Notes under the pieces: generated by a model
What the model saw: the letters and a program-made list of their open reading frames with translations, nothing else
The model's database searches: none
What the model was told of the DNA's origin: nothing
Assembly (NCBI GenBank): GCA_963674975.1
Contig: OY771913.1
Location: 1,488,001-1,552,000, forward strand
Direction of reading: 5' to 3'
Length of the DNA: 64,000 bases
Source of the DNA: UBA4781 sp963674975
GTDB taxonomy: Bacteria > Chloroflexota > Anaerolineae > Anaerolineales > Anaerolineaceae
Program-made: the position numbers and the translations under genes
Shown: positions 41,455 through 50,023 of the stretch, in pieces
Layout of the letters: each line of letters starts with the position of its first letter
Numbering within the stretch: the first letter of the stretch is position 1

Positions 41455-42942
41455 TCACAGAATGCCGGCAGGCATGCGGGTATGAAAATCGGTGAACTTC
41501 TGGTAAACGCTGGCTGTCTTGAACAATATCGCTTCTGAGAACTGCGGACCCATGAGCTGCATTCCAATAGGAAGTTCATGATCATCAAATCCAACCGGAA
41601 AAGCCAGTCCGGGAACACCTGCCAGATTTGCCGGCAGCGTGAAAACATCTTCAAGATACATGGCTAAGGGATCATCGGTATGCTGACCAAGTTTAAAGGC
41701 AGTAGTAGGCGCAATAGGAGCAGCAATGACATCCACAAACTCAAATGCTTTTTCAAAATCTTCTTTGATAAGGGTGCGCACTTTCTGCGCCTGCCCATAG
41801 TAAGCGTCATAATATCCGGCTGAAAGGGCATAGGTACCCAGCATGATGCGGCGCTTCACTTCTTCGCCAAAACCTTTCCCACGCGTTTTCAAATACATAG
41901 GAATCAGGCTCTCATCTTCCACGCGCAAGCCGTAACGTACTCCATCAAAGCGCGCCAGGTTGGCTGAAGCTTCGGCTGGAGCGATAAGATAATAAACGGG
42001 CAGAGCATAACGAGTATGCGGCAGAGAAACCTGAAGCACCTGTGCTCCATGCGCTTCCAGCAGCTTCACCGCTTGTTTGACCGCCGCTTCTACTGCGGGC
42101 TGGATGCCCTCAATGAAATATTCCATGGGCAGTCCAATACGCAGACCGGTCAGGTCGCCTTCAGTATTCTGCGGTTCGAAAACCGGCAGGTCGCTGGTGG
42201 TAGCATCGCGTGGATCAAAGCCAGCCATGACGCGTAAGATCGTTTCCACATCCCGCGCCCTGTTCGTTATCACACCCGCTGTGTCAAGCGAAGAACCATA
42301 CGCGATCAAGCCGTAGCGTGAAACCCGCCCATAAGTCGGTTTGATGCCGGTAACACCGCAGAATGAACAGGGCTGGCGCACGCTGCCCCCCGTATCAGTA
42401 GCCAGTGCCGCAGGGATCATGTGCGCAGCAACTGCCGCCGCACTCCCACCGCTGGAACCGCCGGGCACATGCTCCAGATTCCAGGGATTATGGGTGGAGC
42501 CGTATGCCGAGTTCTCAGTGGAAGAGCCCATGGCAAATTCATCCATATTGGTCTTGCCCACGATCACCACACCGGCATCGAGCAGATGCTGGACAGCGGT
42601 CGCATTGAAGGGGGGCTTAAAACCTTCCAGAATAAGAGAACCGCATGTGCATGGAAAACCATCCACACACAGCACATCTTTTACTGCAATGGGAAGTCCC
42701 AGCAAAGGAGGAAGGTCGGGGGTCTTTCCGGTACGCCCTGCTGCCAGAGCGGTATCTGCCTGCTTCGCCTGCTTGAGAGCCCCCTCAGGATCAAGGGAAA
42801 GAAAAGCATGCACTTTCTCTTCCAGGGTTTCAATGCGATCCAGAAAATAAGACGTCACTTCAAAGCTGGAAAAGCTTCCTTTGCGTAAACCAGTCAATAA
42901 TTCTTCAACTGTAAATGCTTTGAAATCTGCCGCCATATTCAT
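41455..42942 (-). CDS. gatA: Glutamyl-/aspartyl-tRNA(Gln/Asn) amidotransferase subunit A
   Basis: A 495-residue amidase-signature enzyme that releases ammonia from glutamine for transamidation of misacylated Glu-tRNA(Gln) or Asp-tRNA(Asn). The Ser-cisSer-Lys triad is visible: Lys in GLPIAVKDVLCVDG (about residue 78), Ser in GSVRQPCSFCG after TDTGG, and the Gly/Ser-rich PGGSSGGSAAAVAA. An in-frame TTG lies at 42945, but the ATG at 42942 overlaps the gatC stop (TGATG) and is preferred. GatC is directly upstream; gatB is not in the window. Confidence 0.96.
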   Translation of the reverse strand: MNMAADFKAFTVEELLTGLRKGSFSSFEVTSYFLDRIETLEEKVHAFLSLDPEGALKQAKQADTALAAGRTGKTPDLPPLLGLPIAVKDVLCVDGFPCTCGSLILEGFKPPFNATAVQHLLDAGVVIVGKTNMDEFAMGSSTENSAYGSTHNPWNLEHVPGGSSGGSAAAVAAHMIPAALATDTGGSVRQPCSFCGVTGIKPTYGRVSRYGLIAYGSSLDTAGVITNRARDVETILRVMAGFDPRDATTSDLPVFEPQNTEGDLTGLRIGLPMEYFIEGIQPAVEAAVKQAVKLLEAHGAQVLQVSLPHTRYALPVYYLIAPAEASANLARFDGVRYGLRVEDESLIPMYLKTRGKGFGEEVKRRIMLGTYALSAGYYDAYYGQAQKVRTLIKEDFEKAFEFVDVIAAPIAPTTAFKLGQHTDDPLAMYLEDVFTLPANLAGVPGLAFPVGFDDHELPIGMQLMGPQFSEAILFKTASVYQKFTDFHTRMPAGIL

Positions 42943-43229
42943 CAATCCAGAACAGGCGGAACGCGAAATTGGTTCTTTTCAGAATCCGGTGCATTCTGCA
43001 GCGCTCTATCGGCAGCCAATCCAGGCAGCGGTTCATCCTCGCGCAAGCCGCTGCGCAGGGGAAGCACGCTGGAGGTAGGAGGAATATGCTCCGTTTCCAG
43101 CTCCTGTAGAGCGGCAACATGATCGAGAATTGCCGAAAGCTGGTCAGCATAACGCCGGATCTCATCGTCGCTTAGTTCCAGGCGCGCCAATAAAGCGATG
43201 TGTTCTACTTCCTTCCTTGAAATACTCAT
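42942..43229 (-). CDS. gatC: Glutamyl-/aspartyl-tRNA amidotransferase subunit C
   Basis: A 95-residue small subunit that stabilises the GatAB complex. The N-terminus ISRKEVEHIALLARLELSDDEI is diagnostic, and the C-terminus carries the LREDEPLPGLAADRALQNAPD motif that wraps around GatA. Its stop overlaps the gatA start by one base. A T-rich A/T stretch without a promoter motif lies upstream (43230-43274). Confidence 0.95.
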   Translation of the reverse strand: MSISRKEVEHIALLARLELSDDEIRRYADQLSAILDHVAALQELETEHIPPTSSVLPLRSGLREDEPLPGLAADRALQNAPDSEKNQFRVPPVLD

Positions 43230-43274
43230 GGGCGTAATTATAGCGAGGTTTTTGATTTTAAGCGATTTTTCCTG

Positions 43275-44657
43275 CTATTTAACGACAAATGTCAGGGTGA
43301 ATTCTGCGCCGCCATCGGGATGATTGCGTGCTGTCAGATCGCCGCCCATTGCTTGAGCCAGTTTCTTGGAGATCGCCAGACCCAACCCGGTGCTTTCCTT
43401 GTCACGATCCTTGGAATCCCCTTTGCTGAAGCGCTCGAATAGGATCGGAAGCAGATCAGGAGCAATGCCTTTACCGGTATCACGCAGGGTCATACTCAAG
43501 TGATGCCCAATTTTTTCAACGGTAAAGTACAGCATCCCTTTTCGGGGAGAATGAGTAACCGCATTTTGCATGAGGTTATTCAGTATCTGCTCCAGGCGCA
43601 GGACATCGGTGATCATTTCAATTTTTTCGGATGGCAAATCTACATGCAGGGTCAACTGCTTTGCATGCAGACGCGGTTTGAATTTCTCCAGAAAGGTATT
43701 CAGGAATCCAACCAGTTCCACCGGTTTCTGGATCAGGCTCAATTCTCCAGCATCCACCAGCGAAAGCGTGCGCAGGTCTTCAACCAACAGGCGCAGAGTG
43801 TGGTTCTGATCGAGCATCACCTGAATGTTCTTCTTATCCAGCGGATATACGCCATCCAGCATAGCTTCTAAATTTGCCTGCTGCACAGCCAGCGGTGTGC
43901 GCAACTCATGAGCAATATCGGCGGTCATGCTGCGGCGGTTTTGATCCGCCTGCTCCAATTCACCCGCCATGCTGTTGAATGCTTTACCCAGGTTGGCTGT
44001 TTCGGCTGGACCGGTCTCACTGACCCGCTGGGTCAGGTCGCCTTTTGCCATATTGGCAGCCGCTTTTTCAAGAGCGCGGATTGGGCTGTACAGGAAAAAG
44101 CCCAAAATGACCGCCAGCCCCAGCCCTACCAGGGCAGTGATCACCGCAGCCCGGATGGAAGAAGGCAACAGCAGTTCCAGCAGCGCTTCATTTACATCTA
44201 CCGTAGGGAACATATAACCGGTTTGGGGCAGTAAATACCCAATGGTTGTGTCATCCAGGGTCAGCACTACTGCACCCTGCAGATCGGTTCCCAGGTAAGT
44301 ACCAACATTCTCCGGATCCATCTGGTCGATCACCACGTAGCCGTTTTCATCAACCAGGCGAAACGAACTGCCACGCCCGCTCTCTGAATCATGCATCATT
44401 CCACTGCCGTGCTGCATCATACCCTTTCCGGTCTGGCTGTTGGATGTGAGCAATTCTTCAGCCCCTTCCCAGGTATGATGTTCCTGATAGTACTCTTCCA
44501 GCGCTTCTACGTTCTTTTCTATCCCCCACAAGCCGCCGCTGGCAACAAATGAAGTTACCTCGCTGGAAGTGGAGCGGTAGGCAAAATACGCCAGCGACCC
44601 AACTGCCACCAGAATGACCAGCATGAAAGAAAGGAAAATGCGCCAGCGCATGCTCAT
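43275..44657 (-). CDS. Membrane sensor histidine kinase with Met/His-rich sensor segment
   Basis: A 460-residue kinase. TM1 is about 6-26, and the extracytoplasmic sensor about 27-167; TM2 is 168-190 and a HAMP linker about 191-243. The H-box DIAHELRTPLAV has phosphorylated His250. Catalytic-domain motifs are N (NLMQNAVTH), G1 (DTGKGIAPD), F (LFERF) and G2 (GLGLAISKK). The sensor contains a Met/His-rich patch, GMMQHGSGMMHD (79-90), which could bind copper or another soft metal. It lies three bases downstream of its cognate response regulator on the same strand. A metal-stress role is inference. Confidence 0.92.
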   Translation of the reverse strand: MSMRWRIFLSFMLVILVAVGSLAYFAYRSTSSEVTSFVASGGLWGIEKNVEALEEYYQEHHTWEGAEELLTSNSQTGKGMMQHGSGMMHDSESGRGSSFRLVDENGYVVIDQMDPENVGTYLGTDLQGAVVLTLDDTTIGYLLPQTGYMFPTVDVNEALLELLLPSSIRAAVITALVGLGLAVILGFFLYSPIRALEKAAANMAKGDLTQRVSETGPAETANLGKAFNSMAGELEQADQNRRSMTADIAHELRTPLAVQQANLEAMLDGVYPLDKKNIQVMLDQNHTLRLLVEDLRTLSLVDAGELSLIQKPVELVGFLNTFLEKFKPRLHAKQLTLHVDLPSEKIEMITDVLRLEQILNNLMQNAVTHSPRKGMLYFTVEKIGHHLSMTLRDTGKGIAPDLLPILFERFSKGDSKDRDKESTGLGLAISKKLAQAMGGDLTARNHPDGGAEFTLTFVVK

Positions 44658-44660
44658 TCT

Positions 44661-45341
44661 TTAATCCTCCTTGAAGTTGTAGCCGATCCCAAACGCAGTT
44701 TCAATATATTTGGGTTGATCGGCTTTATCGCCCAGCTTGGAGCGCAGGTTTTTGATATGTGCGTCAATGGTGCGCTCATAACCCTCATACGCCATGCCCT
44801 GGGTAGCTTCGAGAAGCTGCAGGCGCGAATAGACTTTTCCGGGATGTTCCGCCATGACCTGCAGAATGACAAACTCTGTGCGAGTGAGATCAAGCGCTTT
44901 GCCAGCCTGCTTTACCCTGAAAGCTTCGCCATCGACTTCCAGGTCTTTGACCGTCAGTTTTTTCACGGGTTCCACTTCCGGCTGGGCACGGCGCAGCACC
45001 GCTTTTACGCGCGCCACCACCTCGCGGGGAGAAAAGGGTTTGGTCACATAATCATCCGCACCCAGTTCAAGCCCGACAATGCGGTCAGTATCTTCCACAC
45101 GAGCGGTGAGCATAATGATGGGAGTGGTATCCGTTTTGCGGATGGCTTTGGCGATCTCGATGCCGTCCATGCCGGGCAGATTCAGATCGAGCAGCACCAG
45201 GTCGGGAGATTCGTTCTGCCAGGTGGTAAAACCGGTATCCCCGCGCAGGGCTGTGACCACAGAAAAGCCCGCATTTTCAAGGTAAGAACGCAGCACCTTG
45301 ACCAGTTCCAGTTCGTCTTCAATGATCAATATCTTTTTCAT
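44661..45341 (-). CDS. OmpR/PhoB-family response regulator
   Basis: A 226-residue transcription factor. The receiver domain has DDE pair IIEDELE near the N-terminus, phosphoacceptor Asp in LVLLDLNLPGMDG (about 51), Thr in IIMLTARVED and Lys in VTKPFSPREV. The C-terminal winged helix (about 130-222) has TRTEFVILQVMAEHPGKVYSR and ERTIDAHIKNLRSKLGD, typical of OmpR-type DNA binding. It is co-transcribed with the histidine kinase that follows. A TATAAA lies eight bases from the ATG on the minus strand. Confidence 0.95.
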   Translation of the reverse strand: MKKILIIEDELELVKVLRSYLENAGFSVVTALRGDTGFTTWQNESPDLVLLDLNLPGMDGIEIAKAIRKTDTTPIIMLTARVEDTDRIVGLELGADDYVTKPFSPREVVARVKAVLRRAQPEVEPVKKLTVKDLEVDGEAFRVKQAGKALDLTRTEFVILQVMAEHPGKVYSRLQLLEATQGMAYEGYERTIDAHIKNLRSKLGDKADQPKYIETAFGIGYNFKED

Positions 45342-45365
45342 AATCTTATTTTATACGCAAATGCA

Positions 45366-45394
45366 AACGAGGTTGGGCAGCTCCCAACCTCGTT
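45366..45394. terminator. Hairpin between the small membrane protein and response-regulator genes
   Basis: A perfect 12-bp stem AACGAGGTTGGG / CCCAACCTCGTT with a 5-base loop. It ends the upstream small-protein transcript on the minus strand. Confidence 0.75.
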
Positions 45395-45411
45395 CGCTAT
45401 AGGACGTGCTT

Positions 45412-45831
45412 TTAGAAGCACATCCCTGCACCATAGCCCCAGCCATCATAACTGGTGGGAGCTGTGCTGAGGTCAGCATCATCGTCATCGAGATCCCAAC
45501 AGGGCATTTCGATACCTAACGATTCAGCGATGCTTTCAAGTGATTCACCCGCAGCAAGGCGGGTTTGCAGCTCTTCTTCACTGATACCGAGCATGGCTGC
45601 CCAGCGTTCAAGGTAAAAATCATCATTAGATGAAGAGCGATTCCATCCGCGCATACCATGCATTTCAAACCAGCTCTCATCGGGATCATTCCAAAACCGT
45701 CCCTGATAGCTGATATCGTTATAACTGCGCAGAATACGATTGCCGGTAAAGGCATTGACTAAAAAGAGAATGCCGCAGATCGAGAGAATAGAACCTGCTA
45801 CGATCAATGCAATCATCCAACCTTTTTTCAT
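45412..45831 (-). CDS. Single-pass membrane protein of unknown function
   Basis: A 139-residue protein with one N-terminal membrane helix (about 5-27) and an extracytoplasmic part. That part has a Met/His/Trp-containing stretch (WFEMHGMRGWNR) and a repeat-like helix AAMLGISEEELQTRLAAGESLESIAESLGI, a motif common in secreted Chloroflexi and Firmicutes proteins ('LGI..EEL...L..G..L..IAE..GI'). The tail is acidic (DLDDDDADL) and ends GAGMCF. It is just upstream of the two-component genes but is separated by a strong hairpin. It may be a regulatory target of that system. Confidence 0.75.
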   Translation of the reverse strand: MKKGWMIALIVAGSILSICGILFLVNAFTGNRILRSYNDISYQGRFWNDPDESWFEMHGMRGWNRSSSNDDFYLERWAAMLGISEEELQTRLAAGESLESIAESLGIEMPCWDLDDDDADLSTAPTSYDGWGYGAGMCF

Positions 45832-45935
45832 TATTCACCTCAACTTTCTTTCAATCGTAAGAATAGCGGTGAGTTGTGAAAAAGTTGTGAAGAATCTATA
45901 TACAGGTTATACAGAAAAACCAGGATTTTCGCTGA

Positions 45936-47915
45936 TCACCCTTGCAGTTCTTCATCTTCCTTTAAAAAGGAAGTTGAAAAGTGCAGCCAGAGCGTGCCCA
46001 GCATGAGCAGCACTCCCCCGATCCACATCCATGCCATCAGGGGGTAATGGGAAAGCAGCACAGTGGTCGTACCGTTGGAAAATCCATCCCATTCCAGGAT
46101 AGCGGTATACGTATCGGATGCCAGATTCGAGCGAATGGCAGGCGCAGAAACCGTGCTGCCGGTGTCGGAATACCAGAGGATGTGCGGCTGGAGAGCGATC
46201 TCCTGCCCGCTATCTTTCCGGAACACATATTCCTCCGCATACAGCACCTGTTCATCCGCAGCCACTTCCACCCCGGCAGTGGTTTTGGTGATTTGCCAGC
46301 TTCCCAATGCGGTGCTCTGCCCGGTCAGCAGAGAAACCGTCGTGGCATCAGAAAGACTGCGGCTGCCCACCACCCCCAGTGCCAGAAGGGCAAAACCCAG
46401 ATGCAGCAGGATACCCGCCAGCATGGCGGACTTCTTTTTAATTTTCCGTGGAACTGACCGGCTGAAGCGGTGAAGCGCGGTGATGATCAATGCGCTGATG
46501 ACAAAGAAAACCAGCCACAGCCCGATCAATCCGAAGATAGACATCTTTTTAAAGAACAATCCGGTCAGAACGGCAAGCACAAGCCCCCCCAGTATAGAAT
46601 AGGTACGCAGGTTCTTCTTCGCCGGCAGGTAACCGAGCGCGATGCTGATAAAGATAACGATCAACAGTGGTGAAAAGCTCCATTCATAATACAGCTGCGA
46701 GGGCTCAATGCTCTGCCCGGTAAATGCCTGCGTGGTAAGCGGCAGGGTGACGCCAAACAAACAAACCAGCACCAGCAGGGTTACGCACAGGGCAAGGGTG
46801 CAGGTCAGCCCTTCGGGGGTAAGATATGCCGGAGAATCTGTCTTTGGACGCAGGTCTTTCCAGCGTACAGCCAGTGAGCCAATGGAAAGGAGCAGCAGAA
46901 ATATGAAAAAGCCCATAAAAGACGGACCGATGCTGCTCTGCGAGTAAGCATGTACGGAACTGACCGCACCGGTGCGGGAAAGATAAATACCGAAGATGAT
47001 AAGCAGTACGGTGGCGACCATCAGGGTATATGTCCAGCGCCGTACATGCGCGCTGCTGCGGTAGGTTCGCAGACAATGCAGCAGCCCCAGTCCGCTCAAC
47101 CAGGGCATTAAGCCGGCGATCTCCACCGGATCCCAGCTCCAGTACCCGCCCCAGCCCAGGATTTCATACGCCCACCAGCAGCCCAGCAGAATACCGGCAG
47201 TGAGAAAGACCCATGCCAGCACCAGCCAGGTGCGTGTGCCGCCCAGCCAGGTGGAGGAATAATCTTTGCGCCACAGCGAAACCAGCGCGAAAGCAAAGGG
47301 AATAAAAAAGAAGATGAATCCCAGATAAAGTAAAGGAGGATGCACGACCATACCAAGATGTTTCAGGAGCGGATTGAGTCCTTCTCCATCCAATGGAGCA
47401 TAAGGAGAAGCCCCCTGCGGAGCAAAAACCGCCGCAGCCACACTGCCATCAACCAACTGCCATAGGCGCGCAAACGGATCCACCTGAAACGCTACCAGCG
47501 CCACAAAGAACAGATTGAAAAGATGCAGGAGCAGCATGACGCCGGGAAAATACGGCTCTTTCTTGCCCTGCCATTTGCCGAAAGCGGTGATGAAAACACA
47601 AATGGAGAGCAGAAAACTCCAGAATAAAAGAGAACCGCTCTTGTTGCTCCACACCGCGGTGAGCTTCTGAAGCAAATTCATCTGCAGGCTGGTGGTATCG
47701 AAGACGATCTCATAATCAAAGCGGCTGCTAACCAGCAGAACTTCAACCAGAATAAAAGCGATACAAATAGCTATGGTTCCGATGGCAGAAAGCACTCTGG
47801 TTTCTACAAGGTAAGAATTTTTCCTTTTTAATAAAGCCAGCAGGTTGAGCAGTGCAGCAAAAGCGCTGCAAACAGCCCCCAGCACCAGCATTAAATATCC
47901 TATGGTTGCGATCAT
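45936..47915 (-). CDS. ccmF: CcmF/NrfE-type cytochrome c haem lyase
   Basis: A 659-residue integral membrane protein of about 15 helices that attaches haem to apocytochrome c in system I maturation. The tryptophan-rich haem-handling motif is WGGYWSWDPVEIAGLMPWL (about 250-268). Conserved His residues lie in MVVHPPLLYLGF before it and near SSVHAYSQS after it. A periplasmic domain precedes the last helix, which ends in an acidic tail. No other ccm genes are in the window. Its start overlaps the preceding esterase stop by one base, so it is coupled to an unrelated-looking esterase pair. Confidence 0.9.
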   Translation of the reverse strand: MIATIGYLMLVLGAVCSAFAALLNLLALLKRKNSYLVETRVLSAIGTIAICIAFILVEVLLVSSRFDYEIVFDTTSLQMNLLQKLTAVWSNKSGSLLFWSFLLSICVFITAFGKWQGKKEPYFPGVMLLLHLFNLFFVALVAFQVDPFARLWQLVDGSVAAAVFAPQGASPYAPLDGEGLNPLLKHLGMVVHPPLLYLGFIFFFIPFAFALVSLWRKDYSSTWLGGTRTWLVLAWVFLTAGILLGCWWAYEILGWGGYWSWDPVEIAGLMPWLSGLGLLHCLRTYRSSAHVRRWTYTLMVATVLLIIFGIYLSRTGAVSSVHAYSQSSIGPSFMGFFIFLLLLSIGSLAVRWKDLRPKTDSPAYLTPEGLTCTLALCVTLLVLVCLFGVTLPLTTQAFTGQSIEPSQLYYEWSFSPLLIVIFISIALGYLPAKKNLRTYSILGGLVLAVLTGLFFKKMSIFGLIGLWLVFFVISALIITALHRFSRSVPRKIKKKSAMLAGILLHLGFALLALGVVGSRSLSDATTVSLLTGQSTALGSWQITKTTAGVEVAADEQVLYAEEYVFRKDSGQEIALQPHILWYSDTGSTVSAPAIRSNLASDTYTAILEWDGFSNGTTTVLLSHYPLMAWMWIGGVLLMLGTLWLHFSTSFLKEDEELQG

Positions 47916-48799
47916 TACTCCATTCTATCTTTCCAGGCTTCGGCATACCAGCGCAGGTATTCTTCTATATGCGCCTGCCAGTAGTCTTCATTGTGAGTCC
48001 CCAGGAAGATATGCCATTCATGGGGAATGCGGTATTTTGTCAAACGCATCTCAAAGGTATTAGCAGCGTCCAGGTTGACATCCAGCACGCCGATATCGAT
48101 CCAGATGCGGGGAAGCTGTTCTTCGGGAATTTCCTTGAACCAGGAAGGCGCCTCGTTGAAATCTCCGCGGAAGGGTGCCAGGCTGTGGGTGCCGATGGTG
48201 CCGAAGGTCTCCCAGTAGATCAAGCCGGTGCGCATAGCCCAAGCAGCGCCGCGCGAAAGCCCCCCGATCGCCCGACACTCGCGGTCAGTACAGGTACGGT
48301 AGTGTTCATCGATCCAAACGGTCAGCTCCTCGGCAAGCGCCGAACCGTATTTCGAATCCCACTGGCTTGACATATAATCCGATTCTTTGGGCATAACAAT
48401 AATGAACGGCGCAACCTCCCCCGCCAGGATCAACCGATCGAGAGTCTCATCCGCGCCCAAACGATCCCACTGGTCATCATTGAAGCTCTGTCCGTGCAGA
48501 AAATAAAGCACGGGATATTCATACTCCCCATCAGGATCATAGCAGACCGGCAGATAGACACGGAAAGAAAGCGGGTGCGTCATGAGCGTGGTCTGGATCT
48601 CCTGATACTCAAAATGCCCCCGCGTTTCAGTGCACACCTCGGGCGTGGCAGTAGGCGTAGGAAGTTCCTCGGTGGGGGTCAGCGTCGCGCTCGGTTGAAT
48701 GGTGGCAGTGGGTTGAACGCTTTCCACACTGCAAGCCGTCAGCAAAGAAAACAGCATTAAAAATAAATAAATAATTCCAACCATTTTGGTTTGCTTCAT
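47915..48799 (-). CDS. Secreted lipoprotein esterase (esterase D family), paralogue 1
   Basis: A 294-residue lipoprotein: lipobox SLLTAC, Thr/Pro-rich linker (30-55), then an alpha/beta-hydrolase of the putative esterase (PF00756-like) family. Features are VLYFLHGQSFNDDQWDRLG, the nucleophile in GGLSRGAAWAMR, and the catalytic His in LGTHNEDYWQAHIEEYL. Related enzymes include feruloyl/acetyl xylan esterases and enterochelin esterase. It is very similar to the next gene upstream and arose by tandem duplication. It overlaps the ccmF start by one base. Confidence 0.88.
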   Translation of the reverse strand: MKQTKMVGIIYLFLMLFSLLTACSVESVQPTATIQPSATLTPTEELPTPTATPEVCTETRGHFEYQEIQTTLMTHPLSFRVYLPVCYDPDGEYEYPVLYFLHGQSFNDDQWDRLGADETLDRLILAGEVAPFIIVMPKESDYMSSQWDSKYGSALAEELTVWIDEHYRTCTDRECRAIGGLSRGAAWAMRTGLIYWETFGTIGTHSLAPFRGDFNEAPSWFKEIPEEQLPRIWIDIGVLDVNLDAANTFEMRLTKYRIPHEWHIFLGTHNEDYWQAHIEEYLRWYAEAWKDRME

Positions 48800-48807
48800 G
48801 CAGTATA

Positions 48808-49710
48808 TTACTCCTTCATCCAGGCAGAGGTATACCAGAATAGATATTCATAAATGTGGGCAGACCAGTATTCTTCATTGTGGCGACCGCTGTTCAGGTG
48901 CCATTCATGCGGCACGCCCAGCACGTTGAGCTCCTGATCAAAAGCATAGGCATCTTTGACCGCCGGATCGGTGCTGCCCACATCCGCATAAATGCGTGGC
49001 AAGCTGTCCGATGAAATGGCATCCACCCATTCGGGCAGTATTTCCAGATCCCCTTCAAAGAGGGGTGTGCTGTGCGCTCCCAGCGCACCGAATATATCCA
49101 AATTCTGGAACGCCAGACGTACCGCCCAGGCGCCCCCGCGCGAGACGCCGCCAATGGCGCGGCACTCTCTTTCTGTGCACACCGGCAGATCGCTTTCAAC
49201 TGCAGGGATCAGTTCTTCCATGATCGCATCGGGATAGCGGTTGTTCTCTGATGAGCGGAAGTAATACTGTTCGACGGGCATTACAATAAGGAAAGGCTGG
49301 CGGGACTGTTCCAGAATGAGCTGGTCGGCAGCCGCCTGAATGCCGATATCCCGCCATAGCGAGGCATTCTGCTCCTGCCCGTGCAGCAGGTAGATGACCG
49401 GATAGGGCTGGCTGGTATGGGGATCGTAGCAGGGAGGGAAATACACATTAAAGGAAAGCGTATCGTTAAGCAGTTCGGAAGAAAGAGTAAAAGTTAAAAT
49501 ACTGCTTTCTTCGCACTGCGATTCGATTTTAATATTCTCCGGAACGGGGGTAGTTGTTGCTTCAGGAGTAGAGGTGGGGAGCGGGGTGGCTGTGTTTTCT
49601 ACAGTTGGCGTGGGTGCTGCCTGCGGGGACGATTGGCAGCCGGCAAGCAGAAAAGCAATAATCAAAAATTGGATAGCTTTTTGCGGAAAACAGTGGCTAC
49701 GCAGATTCAC
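48808..49710 (-). CDS. Secreted lipoprotein esterase (esterase D family), paralogue 2
   Basis: A 300-residue lipoprotein with lipobox FLLAGC (Cys25), Pro/Thr linker, and the same esterase fold. It has VIYLLHGQEQNASLWRDIG, nucleophile GGVSRGGAWAVR, and His in SGRHNEEYWSAHIYEYLFWY. The stop is eight bases from the start of paralogue 1, so the two are co-transcribed. Extracellular anchoring and family suggest release of acyl or acetyl groups from plant polysaccharides or other esters. The exact substrate is unknown. Confidence 0.88.
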   Translation of the reverse strand: MNLRSHCFPQKAIQFLIIAFLLAGCQSSPQAAPTPTVENTATPLPTSTPEATTTPVPENIKIESQCEESSILTFTLSSELLNDTLSFNVYFPPCYDPHTSQPYPVIYLLHGQEQNASLWRDIGIQAAADQLILEQSRQPFLIVMPVEQYYFRSSENNRYPDAIMEELIPAVESDLPVCTERECRAIGGVSRGGAWAVRLAFQNLDIFGALGAHSTPLFEGDLEILPEWVDAISSDSLPRIYADVGSTDPAVKDAYAFDQELNVLGVPHEWHLNSGRHNEEYWSAHIYEYLFWYTSAWMKE

Positions 49711-49720
49711 CTGGCACTCC

Positions 49721-49750
49721 TTGACGGTTGAAGTGTTAACCGATTATACT
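49721..49750 (+). promoter_or_regulatory. Promoter of tRNA-Pro
   Basis: TTGACG (49721-49726), 18-base spacer, TATACT (49745-49750), nine bases before the mature tRNA 5' end. Confidence 0.75.
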
Positions 49751-49758
49751 TCATGCGC

Positions 49759-49831
49759 CGGGGTGTAGCGCAGCTGGAAGCGCGCTGCGTTTGGGACGCA
49801 GAGGTCGGCGGTTCAAGTCCGCCCACCCCGA
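49759..49831 (+). tRNA. tRNA-Pro (anticodon TGG)
   Basis: A complete cloverleaf: acceptor CGGGGTG/CACCCCG with discriminator A, D arm GCGC...GCGC, anticodon stem CTGCG/CGCAG around TTTGGGA (anticodon TGG, reads CCN/CCA proline codons), and T arm GGCGG-TTCAAGT-CCGCC. The 3' CCA is not encoded and must be added. Confidence 0.96.
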
Positions 49832-49972
49832 CTAATTATTTAAAGTTCCTCAAGTACTCAATCGACCAAGTTTACAATTAGTAATATCTCAATCCAGTTT
49901 CTGTTATTAAATTCCAAGATAAAGATTTTCTATACAAGTTTTTTGATTTTTACGGTATTTAACAATTTCAGT

Positions 49973-50019
49973 TATAATATGTATGTAATATAAAGAAATA
50001 CTTTATATTACATACATAT
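49973..50019 (+). promoter_or_regulatory. AbiE promoter with long perfect operator dyad
   Basis: TATAAT (49973-49978) with TTTACG as weak -35 (49949-49954). Starting at the end of the -10 lies a perfect 19-bp inverted repeat (49977-49995 and 50001-50019) around AAATA, ending four bases before the AbiEi ATG. It covers the transcription start and would be the AbiEi autorepression site. Confidence 0.75.
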
Positions 50020-50023
50020 AATT

